A DNA stretch of 64,000 bases from Bacteroidota bacterium (lineage in GTDB: Bacteria > Bacteroidota > Bacteroidia > UKL13-3): NCBI GenBank assembly GCA_947477885.1, contig CANJUD010000001.1:531296-595295 (forward strand), given 5' to 3'. The translations under genes and the position numbers were made by a program. The notes under the pieces were generated by a model, which saw nothing but the letters and a program-made list of their open reading frames with translations, was not told the origin of the DNA and did no database searches. Below, piece after piece: positions 11,501-20,392 of the stretch (the first letter of the stretch is position 1; each line of letters opens with the position of its first letter).

Positions 11501-13686
11501 GGAATTTGCAAGTTTCTGTCGATTGGAATAAATATGAAGGATGGCCAGTGGCAAACTATAAAGTTTGGAGATCGGACAATGTGAATGCTCCAGCAGTTAT
11601 TGCAGTTACTGATTCATCAACCACCAGTTATATTGATACGATGGTGAGCTGCACCTATACATATAGTTATTATGTAGAGGCATCAGAATTGTTTGGAGAT
11701 TTCACACTAAGTAATTCAAATGTTAATACTGCTGTTACTTTTGATACCATTCCGCCACCAAGAATTAAAATAGATTATGCTACCGTAAATACTACCGACC
11801 CAGCAAATGCAGAAGTAGAAGTATTCTTCAATGCATCAACCGATCGTATCCGCACTGGTTATAATATATATTTGAACGACAGTGGAACTTTCTTCAAATT
11901 GAAAAATGTATATCCTGAATTGAATAGTGGTAAATTATCGTTTGCAGTTCAGGGCCTTAATACACAATATCTTGCCAATGGATTTTATATAACAGCTACT
12001 GATAGCTGCGATAACGAATCTGCCCCAAGTGATACCCATACAGTGGTTCAACTTCAGGCAAATTCAGTGAGCGGTTCTGTTGATTTAAGTTGGTCAAAAT
12101 ATATAGGTTTCACAGTAAATAATTATTTGCTAGAAAGAATGAGTGCCGGACAAACTGCTTGGACTGCTATCGGACAATTTGCTCCAACAGTAACAAATTT
12201 TTCTGATTCTTTTGCTACATGTAATTTGACATATTACTATCGTATTACTGCCAGAGATAGTAGTGGTTTGATATCACTTTCAGATACCGTTGGTGTATTA
12301 ACTTTTGAAATTGATCCTCCTAATGCTACCACAATAATCAGTGCTACGGTTACCGCTACCAGCGTTACTAATGGCGAAGTGAAAATAAATTGGAATGCTT
12401 CAACCAGCGATGATGTGAGTGGTTACATTGTATACTATCGTACCTCAAATGATTCTAATTGGATATTGGCCACAGCATTTACCTCACAATTAAACTATAA
12501 AGTTTCAGGATTGAATACTGTTGATTCAGTGTATTATTTCAAAGTAGCGGTGTGGGATAGCTGCGGAAATATTAGTACTACATTCTCACCAGCTCACGCC
12601 AGCATCGTATTGGTTGCGGTTCCCGGCGAACAAAATATTAGTTTGAATTGGAATAATTATATAGGATGGCAAGCAGATAGTTTCATTGTATTACGCAATG
12701 GCAAACGTTTAGCCTCGGTTCCTAGCAATGTATTAAGTTATATAGATTCACCATTGTCATGCGTTAGGGTAATGTATTATCAAATAAAAGCGGTGAGCAG
12801 TTTATATAAAACATATAGTATGTCCGACTCGTCATATACTAGACCTTATGACCACACGCCTCCAGCACCAAGTTATATCAAGTTTGCAACAGTATATGAA
12901 AATAATCATACAGCCAAGATTGAGTTCACAGCTTCTAAAACTTTCGATATCGCATTCTATGATATATTCCGTAAACCTAATGGAACCAATGGGTGGGTAA
13001 AAATTGCCCGCACCAGCGATACTATATATTATGATAGTACCGTTGATGCATCGCATGCTTCTTATTGCTATCGTATACAATCGGGCGATTCGTGCAGTAA
13101 CTATAGTGTGCCCAGTAACGAAGCTTGTTTGATTTGGTTAAAAGGCAAAAGCTATAATTTAAGTAATCACCTAAACTTTACACCTTATACTTTTTGGAAC
13201 AAGGGTGTTGACCACTATGAAGTATATAGAACTGATGATAGTAACATGACAAATTTAATATTGACCACTACTGCACCTCCTATTGAATATTTAGATAGTT
13301 TGGTGGGAAGTAACAATGTCGAAAATTTCTGTTATGTGGTTAAAGGTATTGAAAACTTAGGTGGCTACGATGCTGTTACTTTCTCAAACCAATTGTGCTT
13401 ACACCAGCAGCCTTTGGTGTATTTCCCCAACACATTTACGCCCAATGATGATGATTTGAATGAAACATTTGGCCCTACCGGTTTATATTATAAAAAATAC
13501 GATATGGAAATTATCGACCGTTGGGGTGGTGTTATATTTAAGAACAGTGAGGCAAAACCTAGATGGGATGCTAAATTTGGCAATGGCGCCATTGTGCCAA
13601 TGGGAGTTTATATATACCGCGTTAAAATATATAGTTACGACGGAAAAGAAATTAACTATAATGGGGTGATACAGATATTGCGATAA
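5509..13686 (+). CDS. Giant fibronectin-III-like repeat protein with T9SS type B (gliding-motility) C-terminus
   Basis: A secreted surface protein of about 2725 residues. ATG 5509 is chosen because a clean signal peptide follows directly (MTQKSFAFLLLMLALAG ... VQA); the frame is open from ATG 5263, which would add 82 residues. The N-terminal domain begins ATHLMGGDFTYRY, typical of gliding-motility-associated proteins. From about 6775 to 13400 there are 12 doublets of two FnIII-like modules: an A module (often ATV ... LxW) ending near a VDSCxN-type motif, and a B module with NWxxYxGW-type strands. The period is about 185 residues. The end (YFPNTFTPNDDDLNE ... IDRWG ... GVYIYRV) is a type B sorting domain. 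It is probably a long adhesin or filament-like surface protein exported by T9SS. Confidence 0.88.
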   Translation: MTQKSFAFLLLMLALAGMTNRVQATHLMGGDFTYRYLYTQSNKVYYETKLVLYRNCNSATGFGNPICMGVYKGTNYGSIGSRSVYIYGGKANNVTPTCIPASGICIEEAIYIDTLNYPTNQSYGVYVTCGGTARNNAIVNLDLTTGNAGMALQIYIPPPNQYINSSPAFVNKPLPFLCTGKQMVFSNNAYDADGDSVVFSFVLPYGSNNPGGGCPTSGYPVPPPLSSTPCKWASGYSVSQPFGSSGSIVMDTFTGEITATAPAQSNYVIAIEIQEYRTLSNGSVVLMSAVRRDLQVVSKTCANYYPPKLVSYGSTTAKSVKVGDSICFNITGADSLGDSVFISASGVMFDTLSGGTPPLATFTKKGGDSLVTQQFCWKPGCNHARSQPYIMTVDLINANCGSDQKTFTVTVNQMPTGNTPQLRCADVVSSNQVKITWINPASQSSYTTKYYVLRKPISGSYTLIDSVSLTATSYTDNSVTNATSTQYVYQIVPVNTCGNYGSGNSISTILLSGTLSGQSVVNLTWNDPTSVYKPYKFFLYKDDGSGTWTYADSTVNDSISQYARGCTSSHRYKVVAYDSVGGCTSSSTYSSFYTLKDKLPPVIQGFVKATITPSGQQVQLEWKPNDSLDVAWFYVYRKTTGAFVFLDSVKSNSSLYYKYIDNTANINSGNLPYHYKIQAVDSCGNIGSMYEPHAPVNLQGQAQNFRVKLWWYNYQGFKGFSKVVLVRADTGSNYVWAAYKTLTVSDSIVYDSAVSCYSRYWYKVQFYDVRDTTLYTESDTIILTPTDTIKPEAASVEMATVISGTQINLLFNPSVSKDVDRYFIYKSTNGGSYVLDTVLTYPPGNPIIYTDKKVDALNNRYCYYIKPHDSCQNLESVDSTIHCAMQLHAQPGNNRVFLQFYGYKGFAVSDYNIQRWNNGSWLNIHNETAGDTSFIDSVGVHCKLNYYRIQALYQGGYPTSYSDTIAIQPFDTQPPPRPVFDYVITTNHTRLDLNWSQTDKDVNRLILYRALNNGIPVPYDTLPGTTTHYSDSNVDAAKYHYTYTLEAFDSCSNNSSGKALQHNSINLDAQLDICNRLYKMKWNTYKNWPANVAAYQLYRSSNGGAYSVYKNFSYIDSTYTDTAISVNTFYRYVIVALENGGGGNMSKSDTVNFDFKNVRGPVIHSVSKVATSTTNGAVLIAWKALELDSFVKFSRLYYSSTGTAGSYSLLKDNISLTRDTFTHMGINTRTKNHWYYMVSVDSCNIVTDSNGFHKTMDLSVTLKKLRNKLNWTPYLGWKVGSYIIMRQDTGGFYPAGTVAGIDTFFTDFPSPCNGYVTYAVVAKDTNGVYYSLSDTVTLPPIDTAFIALGVLKNVTVHDNQVIQIDIVEQDSVSIFGYAIKRKERDSSNWTQRAFLYSVAPGNVFTFYDTADVQNRYYNYQVAVVDSCLNASYSVTFSQMQLTGKAGHLQNTLTWNKFAGYNTQRYEVTELLPNGGFLRLDTLSPSDSTWTHDSLLCNISHTYFIIAVENNTGRESYSDTIILTPFDSVPPAQVKIINATVVNNNTLTVNWQASSADVGQYVLSCKSPNGNWIKVDTLSASTLTYDITPLPVADSAYSVSIIAYDSCAMNASAVSATHTSVNLSGNAVNLGVKLNWNIYTGFPIKDQEVERFIDGAWSTIIITDDKTNIVSVDTLGCNTSQYFRIKTNGFGGVTAYSDSILLIPYDTIKPEPAVVKLATVVNSNLIRLEWFASASPDVKFYNIYRNNGSGIFTNIAQVTNVLYYNDSTVSANQQSYSYYVVAIDSCNTNNISIPSDTECTVKLQFHYQACFPEINISWSAYKYFGDKLSKYEVYRKDSLGVKSLYIADSNTLTYKDSGINLGSTYSYVVVASSSDGTTYSLSDTLDVVPYNFPFSKAPNIYNATTTATSSTVGEVTFNWAKTTDTLVRKYQIYYWNGSPFSKYYLYYETTNMNDTSYVMDSIDTQNGKNYFKMVFRDLCDREGAYTEVHKTMDLSVTPGNLQVSVDWNKYEGWPVANYKVWRSDNVNAPAVIAVTDSSTTSYIDTMVSCTYTYSYYVEASELFGDFTLSNSNVNTAVTFDTIPPPRIKIDYATVNTTDPANAEVEVFFNASTDRIRTGYNIYLNDSGTFFKLKNVYPELNSGKLSFAVQGLNTQYLANGFYITATDSCDNESAPSDTHTVVQLQANSVSGSVDLSWSKYIGFTVNNYLLERMSAGQTAWTAIGQFAPTVTNFSDSFATCNLTYYYRITARDSSGLISLSDTVGVLTFEIDPPNATTIISATVTATSVTNGEVKINWNASTSDDVSGYIVYYRTSNDSNWILATAFTSQLNYKVSGLNTVDSVYYFKVAVWDSCGNISTTFSPAHASIVLVAVPGEQNISLNWNNYIGWQADSFIVLRNGKRLASVPSNVLSYIDSPLSCVRVMYYQIKAVSSLYKTYSMSDSSYTRPYDHTPPAPSYIKFATVYENNHTAKIEFTASKTFDIAFYDIFRKPNGTNGWVKIARTSDTIYYDSTVDASHASYCYRIQSGDSCSNYSVPSNEACLIWLKGKSYNLSNHLNFTPYTFWNKGVDHYEVYRTDDSNMTNLILTTTAPPIEYLDSLVGSNNVENFCYVVKGIENLGGYDAVTFSNQLCLHQQPLVYFPNTFTPNDDDLNETFGPTGLYYKKYDMEIIDRWGGVIFKNSEAKPRWDAKFGNGAIVPMGVYIYRVKIYSYDGKEINYNGVIQILR

Positions 13687-13693
13687 TACTAAG

Positions 13694-13802
13694 CGTCATT
13701 GCGAGGAGTCTTCCGGCGTGGCTTCGCCGCGGCGAACCATTGAGTGTGTGCTCGGGAATTCAATCTCGTCAAGTATATAATCAAGTAGATTGCTTCGTCA
13801 CC
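13694..13802. repeat. Dispersed palindromic repeat (CGTCATTGCGAG family), composite copy
   Basis: CGTCATTGCGAGGAG at 13694-13708 is the left end of the repeat family also present at 28041, 28405, 30359, 30816 and 30945. A reverse-oriented right end (AGATTGCTTCGTC) lies near 13788-13800, so two partial copies appear joined. It follows the stop of the giant FnIII gene, and a GC-rich inner hairpin (near 13713-13733) could help end transcription. Confidence 0.65.
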
Positions 13803-13827
13803 CAACCGCACTTACCAACGCTACGTT

Positions 13828-14163
13828 ATGCATCTGGTTGGTGTTGTTACCGGCCAGTTAACGAGAGACATCGCATTGTGTGATATGTTGGGAAGACGTT
13901 TAACTTAGTTGGTTGCCGACAGCACCAACCAAAGGCAGATACACGATGCCCAAAATCAATTATTGAAACATTTTATGCATCTGGTTGGTGTTGTCACCGA
14001 CCAGTTAATGAGAAACCTCGCACTGCATGATATGTTGGGAAGACGTGCAACACAATTGGTTGGTGACAACAGCAACCAAAGGCAGTTGTCAATTGTGCAT
14101 TTATCTAAGGGGTTATATATACTTTTTGTGGGGTGGGAGAAGGTGGAGGTGGCGGTGGATTGA
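13828..14163 (+). pseudogene. Tandemly duplicated remnant of a T9SS type A sorting domain
   Basis: One frame runs from ATG 13828 to 14163, broken by a TAG at 13906-13908. It encodes two copies of a segment reading MHLVGVVT-x-QL ... DMLGRR, spaced about 147 nt apart. The second copy continues into LSKGLYILFVG and a short basic/acidic tail, which is the end of a T9SS type A sorting domain and resembles the C-terminus of the protein ending at 38770. No body of a cargo protein is attached. I read it as the decayed end of a lost cargo gene that was duplicated; each copy also carries internal inverted segments (TTGGTTGGTG against CAACCAA). Confidence 0.6.
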
Positions 14164-14209
14164 TTTGTTCAATGCTTCGTCCCTATATACTTCTTTGGCG
14201 GCAGTGTTC

Positions 14210-15148
14210 TTAGAATAAAGATGTTATAGCGGAAAATTTCTCATCAATTTTCAACCTCACTTCTGCTCCCAAAACAATCGGTGAATTCACCTCTCCATGC
14301 CCCGCAGGAAATCCAAAACAGATTGGGTACTTATATTTTTTAGCAGTATGATATATAATTTCTTCAGCGGTTTGTCCAAAAGGTTTGCTGGGGTCGAGGT
14401 TTTTCATTTGACCCATATCGCCAATGATTAGTGCTTTCAAATTTTTTAGTTTTCCGCTGCGGTCAATCCATTGTACCATCCGGTCCAGGTGGTAGAGGTA
14501 CTCGTCTAGATCTTCAATAAATAATATTTTCCCATCGGTATTTATATCTGTTGGCGACCCGCTCAAACTATATAATACACTTAAATTTCCACCTACTACA
14601 ATGCCTTCTGCTTCGCCAGTTTTATTATATATATTTTTTGTGAAAGTATAGGATATTTTTTGTCCCGTTATTATATGATATGTATCATCTAAACTTTGTG
14701 GCGAAATATGAAAATTGCTTTCTCTATCTTGTATATAATTTACCGCCATTGAGCCATGTAAACTTGCAAATCCGAGATTGTGGAGATGGCTATGCAGCGC
14801 AGTTATATCACTAAAACCAATTAACCATTTGGGGTTTTGTATATAGTTGTCAAAATTGAGTTGGTCAATAATTCGCACAGTGCCGTAGCCTCCGCGGGCA
14901 CATAATATAGCTTTTACTTTTGGGTTGTCGAGCATCGTTTGTAGGTCGCTTGCTCGTTGTATATCATCGCCTGCAAATTGAAAATGTTCACTATATATAT
15001 TGTTCCCCAGTAGAACATTAAAACCTTTGGCAGTATAATAATCAAAACAATCTTGTATTTCTTGTTGGTTTACTTTGCGTGCGGTTGCAACGATGGCAAT
15101 GGTATCGCCAAGGGACAATGATGGTGGTATGGTATATTGTTTTAACAT
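14210..15148 (-). CDS. LD-carboxypeptidase (peptidase family S66)
   Basis: Peptidoglycan-recycling enzyme of 312 residues that removes the terminal D-Ala from tetrapeptides. S66 landmarks are visible: RGGYG in the N-terminal domain, nucleophile Ser in GFSDITALH, Glu in LFIEDLDE, and His in GFPAGHGEVNSP. I start at ATG 15148 (MLKQYTIPPSLSLGD) because the 35 residues possible upstream lie over a palindromic intergenic repeat and are unlike the family. No signal peptide is seen, consistent with a cytoplasmic role. The gene lies downstream of the PorU2-like gene on the same strand with about 190 nt between. Confidence 0.88.
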   Translation of the reverse strand: MLKQYTIPPSLSLGDTIAIVATARKVNQQEIQDCFDYYTAKGFNVLLGNNIYSEHFQFAGDDIQRASDLQTMLDNPKVKAILCARGGYGTVRIIDQLNFDNYIQNPKWLIGFSDITALHSHLHNLGFASLHGSMAVNYIQDRESNFHISPQSLDDTYHIITGQKISYTFTKNIYNKTGEAEGIVVGGNLSVLYSLSGSPTDINTDGKILFIEDLDEYLYHLDRMVQWIDRSGKLKNLKALIIGDMGQMKNLDPSKPFGQTAEEIIYHTAKKYKYPICFGFPAGHGEVNSPIVLGAEVRLKIDEKFSAITSLF

Positions 15149-15193
15149 AAACTCAGTGTAACTCTGTGATGAAAAAATATCTAGTTTGTGGTT

Positions 15194-15220
15194 GGTGATG
15201 GTTCGACTACGCTCACCACC
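15194..15220. repeat. Small palindromic repeat (GGTGATGGTTCGACTACGCTCACC type)
   Basis: A short imperfect palindrome with arms GGTGA and TCACC lies just upstream of the LD-carboxypeptidase start. It resembles the TCGACT/GCTCAG-type repeat cores at 31813 and 43222. Its position next to flanking GGTTG/CAACC arms makes a hairpin likely. Confidence 0.4.
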
Positions 15221-15334
15221 GCAACCACAGGCAGCAGTGTGGAGTTTAACCACAGAGGTACACGGAGGTAGGCACGGAGTTTCACAGATAAAATTATATA
15301 TTATAATAAAGTAGAAAGTAATTTAGCATATCTA

Positions 15335-18300
15335 CTATCTCAATATTACAATTTTGCCAATTCCTTGTTTAAAGTATTTGGCTTCTTGGTCTTGAGATTC
15401 TTTAGAACTCGAGCTTGAAACAGTTTCCACATCTTTGCCATTCAGTCTTGCATTTACGCGGTAAAGATATACGCCGTTTGCAAGCTTGTCACCATATTGG
15501 TCGCTGCCATCCCAGGCATAGTCTGTAATGTTATTTCCTATATGCACCGCACCTAAATCTTCTTTATATATATCTTTTACCACGATACCTGTTATAGTCA
15601 TAATTTGTATATGCATATTGTCGGGTAATTGGCTGCCAGTTAATGTAAATACAAAATGACATTTGGTACTGAATGGATTTGGATACGGATATATATTGGT
15701 AATAGTAGGTTTGTTTACAATACGGAAAGTAATACGATAATCTTGGGTAGCTGAGGCATTGCCTACTACATCGTAAGCTTGGCTGCGCAATTGGTAAGTG
15801 CCATCGGCCAAGTTGGTGGGTGTAAATATAATTTTAGCTTTTCTGTTTTTTGCATCGGCAGGACTAAAGGTGAGCAAGCCACTAGTCATATCCAATTCTT
15901 TTTCTGCTTGGCCAGGGTAGGTAATCCAAAGTTTAATATTGCTTGGATCAGAAATAAGGAAATGTTTATTCTCATCGGTCACACTAATTTGGATTGATGG
16001 ATTGGGTGAAATAATATCATTATTCATAATATGTTGTCCATCGAAAGTTACATCGAGAATAGGATTTTCTAAATCAGTAAATACAAAGAAAGAAGCATTG
16101 AATTGATTATTATTTAAGTATTGTTCTGCTTGGTCGAAATCGGGATTGAAAAATATATTAATACTGTTACGCCCCAGCTTTCCTTTGGTAGGTAGTTTTT
16201 GTTTGATATATACTGTATCACCCGCTAAAAGTGGTTTCATTCTTTGGTTTAAAAACACAAAGGAATTGCCATTGGCTTCAGTCCATGTACCTTTCACCAA
16301 CAAGCTGTCGAAATTGTAACGTGATACATTTTGGAAAGCCAATCCAACAGTTATACTGTCACCATCAGAAACGCTATCCTGTGGTATAAACACATAGGGT
16401 AAACTCGGGTTAGTAATCACTGCACCTTCAGCCACACCTTTATAGGTAATAATCCAGTGATTGAGTTGTTGTGGTGAGCGAAGTGTGTCATCTTTATAAT
16501 ACATTTTTACCCGCAAGTTTTGGTATTTAATAGCATCAATAGTATCTAAACTTAAAGAGGCTTCATTTGAGCCTACAACAAAAGGAAATTCAGCCCCATC
16601 TTTATCATACATATATATATCATACCATACTGAATCGGCAGGATGGTCTTTGGCTTCGTTTTGTTTATAAAATGTTTGCCATTTTTTGGCAGGGCCTACC
16701 AATTCACTGAATTGGTGGCCTTCTGTTTGTTTGGGGCCAATCTGGTCATAATCTTGTATAATTTGCTTGTCAGCAGATACGGGAGACGTACCGCTTAAAT
16801 CAGCAGTTTGTTCGCGTGCACTGCCAGTTGCTCCGTCTTTAGTTCCTTTTAATAAATAGGGCCAGTTTTCTTTAATTCCATATTTATCAAAAAAGGTCCC
16901 GCTGCCTCCCAGCTTTTTGAGTGCTTGTTTCAGCGGCCACATATCTGTGTTGGCAACTGATAAATCGCCAGTATTGTCGCCTTTCATCAAAAACACTTTA
17001 TATCCTGCTGGAATATTATTTATATGTATTACAAAAGAATCGATCTGCGATTTTATTCGGGTATCGAATCTGAAAACTCCTTTTTTCTGAGTATTATGTA
17101 CGATGTCAAAATAATTAAATATAGTTTCATCATTGGGGTTGAATGCTAATATCGCCCATCCGTTTGCTAGATTTCCGTCAATAGCACCGCCACTGTTAAT
17201 TCTAAATACACGTGATGCTTTTGCACCAAAGGCATAATTTGTTCCAGCACTAAACATAGAGATTGTATTACCTGTGCGACTACTGAATAAAAAACGCCTA
17301 TCTATATCATCAAGAAATATATTATTTAGTTCGGCACCGGACATTTGAGGTGTTTGGATTTGTGCCCATCCACTGGGCGATGCTTTTATATAAGTGAAGT
17401 TTCCATACCGCCACGAGGTATCTATGCCCGTTGCTTTTTCAAGCCGCACACGCCAGTAATATGCTGTTGAATCTTGGTTCAATAAGTTCATATATATATT
17501 GGCCAATTGGCTTGCATTTACTTTGCTCACATTCCAATTGGATTTGAACTGATAATTGGTATCCAGTTGAAAGATGAAAGTTGCATTCCTAAATTTTGAA
17601 TTGCTTTGTTGTGCCTGCAATTTCAGCGGGTTTTCGTTTACAATTGCAAAAGGATAGGGATATACAATATTGGCTCCGGTGGCAGGCATATCATATTGTA
17701 GTTTTGCGGTATTGTTTCCATATCTACTGGCATATTCAATTAGTTTATGATTTATATTAATTGACACTTCAAACGTATTCGCACCTTGTGTATTTATATC
17801 TTTCGATTTTATCCAATAATAATATTCTTCTTTCCATTTTGGAGGCAATACTATACTATCGGGGTAGTTTATTATTTGTCCATTGGGGAGGGTGCGTTTT
17901 ACACGAAGTATGACACTGTCGCTGGTTGATTTACCTTTATTATAAGCATCAATTTTAATAGCAAACGAATCGCTTACCGCAGTAACACCTTCGGGAAATA
18001 TAGATAGTGCAAAAGGGAATTCTAAATCTTTGGTAGGTAGATAATAATCGGGTGCACTAGGTGCGAAAAATTTAAGTGCAGGATCGCCTTCCCAAATTAG
18101 CTGCCTGCTGTGCATCAATGCGAACTGATCGGTTCGTCCTGTTTGATAATTTTCTACCGCTTTTTTTGCAATATATCCGAATGATTTTCCATAGCTATCT
18201 TTAAATGTTTCTTTATATACTTCTGTTCCTATTTGTTCCAAATCGCCTGAGAAACCAAAAGCGGTATTGGCCATCCAGCCTACAGCACCGCGCCCTTGTG

Positions 18301-20392
18301 CGAACAACCATTCTTCTGCTTTGGAACCGTAGGGAGTAAAACAATTTCCCAATTGGCAACCCGCAAAAAACATCACAGGTAATTTGCCTTGGTTTTTGAG
18401 AGTAGCATTTAAGGTATCGCCCAAATCAACTTCTAATATATCTGTAGAGCCATGGCCGAAATAATAGGTAAAACCTAATCCCTTGTTCAGTAATAACTGA
18501 GAGGGTTTGGCCAAGGATGCTGTAATAGGTTGCGGTTCGTATTTATATAGTGAAGTAACATTTGCGCCAAAGGAGTCGCCTTCGGCAATTAGTTTAAGAT
18601 TGTTTAAAGTATTTTTAAAACTAGCAGCTTGATTTATGTCAATACCACCACCCAAGTGTAAAATCTTTTTATGCCAAGCTTCATCGGTATTATTTCTCCC
18701 GCTTTCATATTGTATTACTTTGCTCAGGTAGTTATATACATGCATATCATCGTTAGCAGGTATACGCCCAGTAGCAATAGCAGGGCCAAGTTGCGTACCA
18801 TCGAGACCCGAAGTAAGTAATATATCACTACCGGGGTATCCCCATGTTGGAATTAAATCGACAGCCAAATATACTTGTTTGCCACCATCCAAAGTTCTTA
18901 TAAAATAGTATAATAGTCCTTTGCCCAATAACAATAAATGTTCTGGTTTTTTGTTATTATAAGTTAGCATATAATCGGCAAAATGGCGAATAGCTAATGG
19001 ACTGTGATAACCATAATAAAACTGATCATACAATTCATCAATCCATACTATCATTGGTTTGGTGTTTACCGAGTCTTTGGCTCTGTAATCTCTAAATGCT
19101 TTAGAGCTGTTCATTAATTTTTTGTGGCACACCATCAAGTAAGTGCAGCCGGCACTAGTATCTATTTTGGTCATGGTAACGGGCTGCAATCCTTCTATGG
19201 TTTTATAGGCATTGTTACCACATACATATAATCTGCGAGTATCGGTAGCCCCGGGTATGATAGCTTGCAGAGAAGTTCCATTAAGAGTAGGAATTATTTT
19301 ATAGCCATTATCTATATCATATATCGATGCACCATTGTCAGCTAAATTGGTAAAGTTTATATAAGTTTCATTTCCATTTTTCCCATCATATTTTAATGAG
19401 AACGATTTGCCATAACGCAAATTGAATTTACGTGGATAGGTGAATGAGAAAAAAGAATATACTTGATTGTCGGTTATCAATCCCAGTTTGCTAGGAATAG
19501 ATACAGAGATATATGCATTGGAGTCAAATTTAAAAGTATCTTCAGGCAAAGTAATTTGAGGATGTATTCGATCGAACATACCAAAGGTAGTATCAAATAT
19601 AGTTTTCCATTTTATATTATTGCCACTTGCATTAATTACAGTTTCGTGATGTATATTATTCAATGCATTAATATCTTGCGACCTACCATAGAAGTCGACT
19701 TCCAATACAGGCGATGGGCCGCTATTGTTATAATCGTAAAGTTTAAAATTGGGCTGCATTGATCTGTTTCTCTTAAGTACACCGGTCATATAGCCTTCGC
19801 CCTGCGTAAAATCGGAAAGCTCAAGATACGGTGTTGATGTAGGTGCCGGATACCAAAAGTCCCAATAAGCATATAGTTCGGTATGCATAAAATAGGATTC
19901 AGGTGTAAAACTATTATAGTTGGTTTTGTTTACTTCGGTGTATCGTTTACCAATGGTATTGCCTCCCCAGCAAATAAAATACATGGCTGTATCGGTATAA
20001 AAACTTCTATAAGAATGTGGTTGTTGTGTGGTATCAGTATATAAGGGTTTATCTAAAACACCATCGTTTCGGTTGCCATAAAATTCTATATAATCGCTAC
20101 TGCCGAGGCTACTGCCTGTAGCTGAAACGTAGATGGGCTGCTCGACACCTTGGTAGAATATTTGGAAATTGTCGGGTTTTATTTGTCCAATCTCAGCGGC
20201 ACTAATACCAGCATTGGTGAAGTCGCTATAATTTACGCGATACATTCCTTCGCTGGTTACCCTGATTTTAAAATATCGTTTCGAGAAATCAATCCATTCG
20301 TTACCGAAACGCAAGTGCTGAGAATAGGCGTTACCTCCTATAAACACTAAGCAGAACAAGAATAGCAATTGTTTGTAAATTTTATCTTTCAT
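15335..20392 (-). CDS. porU2: PorU2-like type IX secretion C25 cysteine peptidase
   Basis: A 1685-residue exported gingipain-family (C25) protein. The signal peptide is residues 1-24 (ends GGNAYS). The catalytic His is H647 in YYFGHGS and the Cys is C679 in FFAGCQLGNC; the 32-residue spacing matches the gingipain pair. A long beta-rich C-terminal half ends in a FlgD/T9SS-like Ig domain (YPYPNPFS ... WDGSDQYGD ... GVYLYRV). Length and layout fit the PorU2 class rather than the shorter PorU sortase, which removes cargo sorting domains and attaches the product to A-LPS; that PorU2 does the same is inference. A TAATTTTG box at 20404-20411 precedes a very short leader. The many T9SS cargo genes around it are plausible substrates. 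Confidence 0.8.
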   Translation of the reverse strand: MKDKIYKQLLFLFCLVFIGGNAYSQHLRFGNEWIDFSKRYFKIRVTSEGMYRVNYSDFTNAGISAAEIGQIKPDNFQIFYQGVEQPIYVSATGSSLGSSDYIEFYGNRNDGVLDKPLYTDTTQQPHSYRSFYTDTAMYFICWGGNTIGKRYTEVNKTNYNSFTPESYFMHTELYAYWDFWYPAPTSTPYLELSDFTQGEGYMTGVLKRNRSMQPNFKLYDYNNSGPSPVLEVDFYGRSQDINALNNIHHETVINASGNNIKWKTIFDTTFGMFDRIHPQITLPEDTFKFDSNAYISVSIPSKLGLITDNQVYSFFSFTYPRKFNLRYGKSFSLKYDGKNGNETYINFTNLADNGASIYDIDNGYKIIPTLNGTSLQAIIPGATDTRRLYVCGNNAYKTIEGLQPVTMTKIDTSAGCTYLMVCHKKLMNSSKAFRDYRAKDSVNTKPMIVWIDELYDQFYYGYHSPLAIRHFADYMLTYNNKKPEHLLLLGKGLLYYFIRTLDGGKQVYLAVDLIPTWGYPGSDILLTSGLDGTQLGPAIATGRIPANDDMHVYNYLSKVIQYESGRNNTDEAWHKKILHLGGGIDINQAASFKNTLNNLKLIAEGDSFGANVTSLYKYEPQPITASLAKPSQLLLNKGLGFTYYFGHGSTDILEVDLGDTLNATLKNQGKLPVMFFAGCQLGNCFTPYGSKAEEWLFAQGRGAVGWMANTAFGFSGDLEQIGTEVYKETFKDSYGKSFGYIAKKAVENYQTGRTDQFALMHSRQLIWEGDPALKFFAPSAPDYYLPTKDLEFPFALSIFPEGVTAVSDSFAIKIDAYNKGKSTSDSVILRVKRTLPNGQIINYPDSIVLPPKWKEEYYYWIKSKDINTQGANTFEVSININHKLIEYASRYGNNTAKLQYDMPATGANIVYPYPFAIVNENPLKLQAQQSNSKFRNATFIFQLDTNYQFKSNWNVSKVNASQLANIYMNLLNQDSTAYYWRVRLEKATGIDTSWRYGNFTYIKASPSGWAQIQTPQMSGAELNNIFLDDIDRRFLFSSRTGNTISMFSAGTNYAFGAKASRVFRINSGGAIDGNLANGWAILAFNPNDETIFNYFDIVHNTQKKGVFRFDTRIKSQIDSFVIHINNIPAGYKVFLMKGDNTGDLSVANTDMWPLKQALKKLGGSGTFFDKYGIKENWPYLLKGTKDGATGSAREQTADLSGTSPVSADKQIIQDYDQIGPKQTEGHQFSELVGPAKKWQTFYKQNEAKDHPADSVWYDIYMYDKDGAEFPFVVGSNEASLSLDTIDAIKYQNLRVKMYYKDDTLRSPQQLNHWIITYKGVAEGAVITNPSLPYVFIPQDSVSDGDSITVGLAFQNVSRYNFDSLLVKGTWTEANGNSFVFLNQRMKPLLAGDTVYIKQKLPTKGKLGRNSINIFFNPDFDQAEQYLNNNQFNASFFVFTDLENPILDVTFDGQHIMNNDIISPNPSIQISVTDENKHFLISDPSNIKLWITYPGQAEKELDMTSGLLTFSPADAKNRKAKIIFTPTNLADGTYQLRSQAYDVVGNASATQDYRITFRIVNKPTITNIYPYPNPFSTKCHFVFTLTGSQLPDNMHIQIMTITGIVVKDIYKEDLGAVHIGNNITDYAWDGSDQYGDKLANGVYLYRVNARLNGKDVETVSSSSSKESQDQEAKYFKQGIGKIVILR

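Noticed and set aside
13909..14163. ORF calls behind the giant gene taken as a new gene
   Set aside because: In the same frame as a TAG-broken sorting-domain fragment; better read as a remnant.
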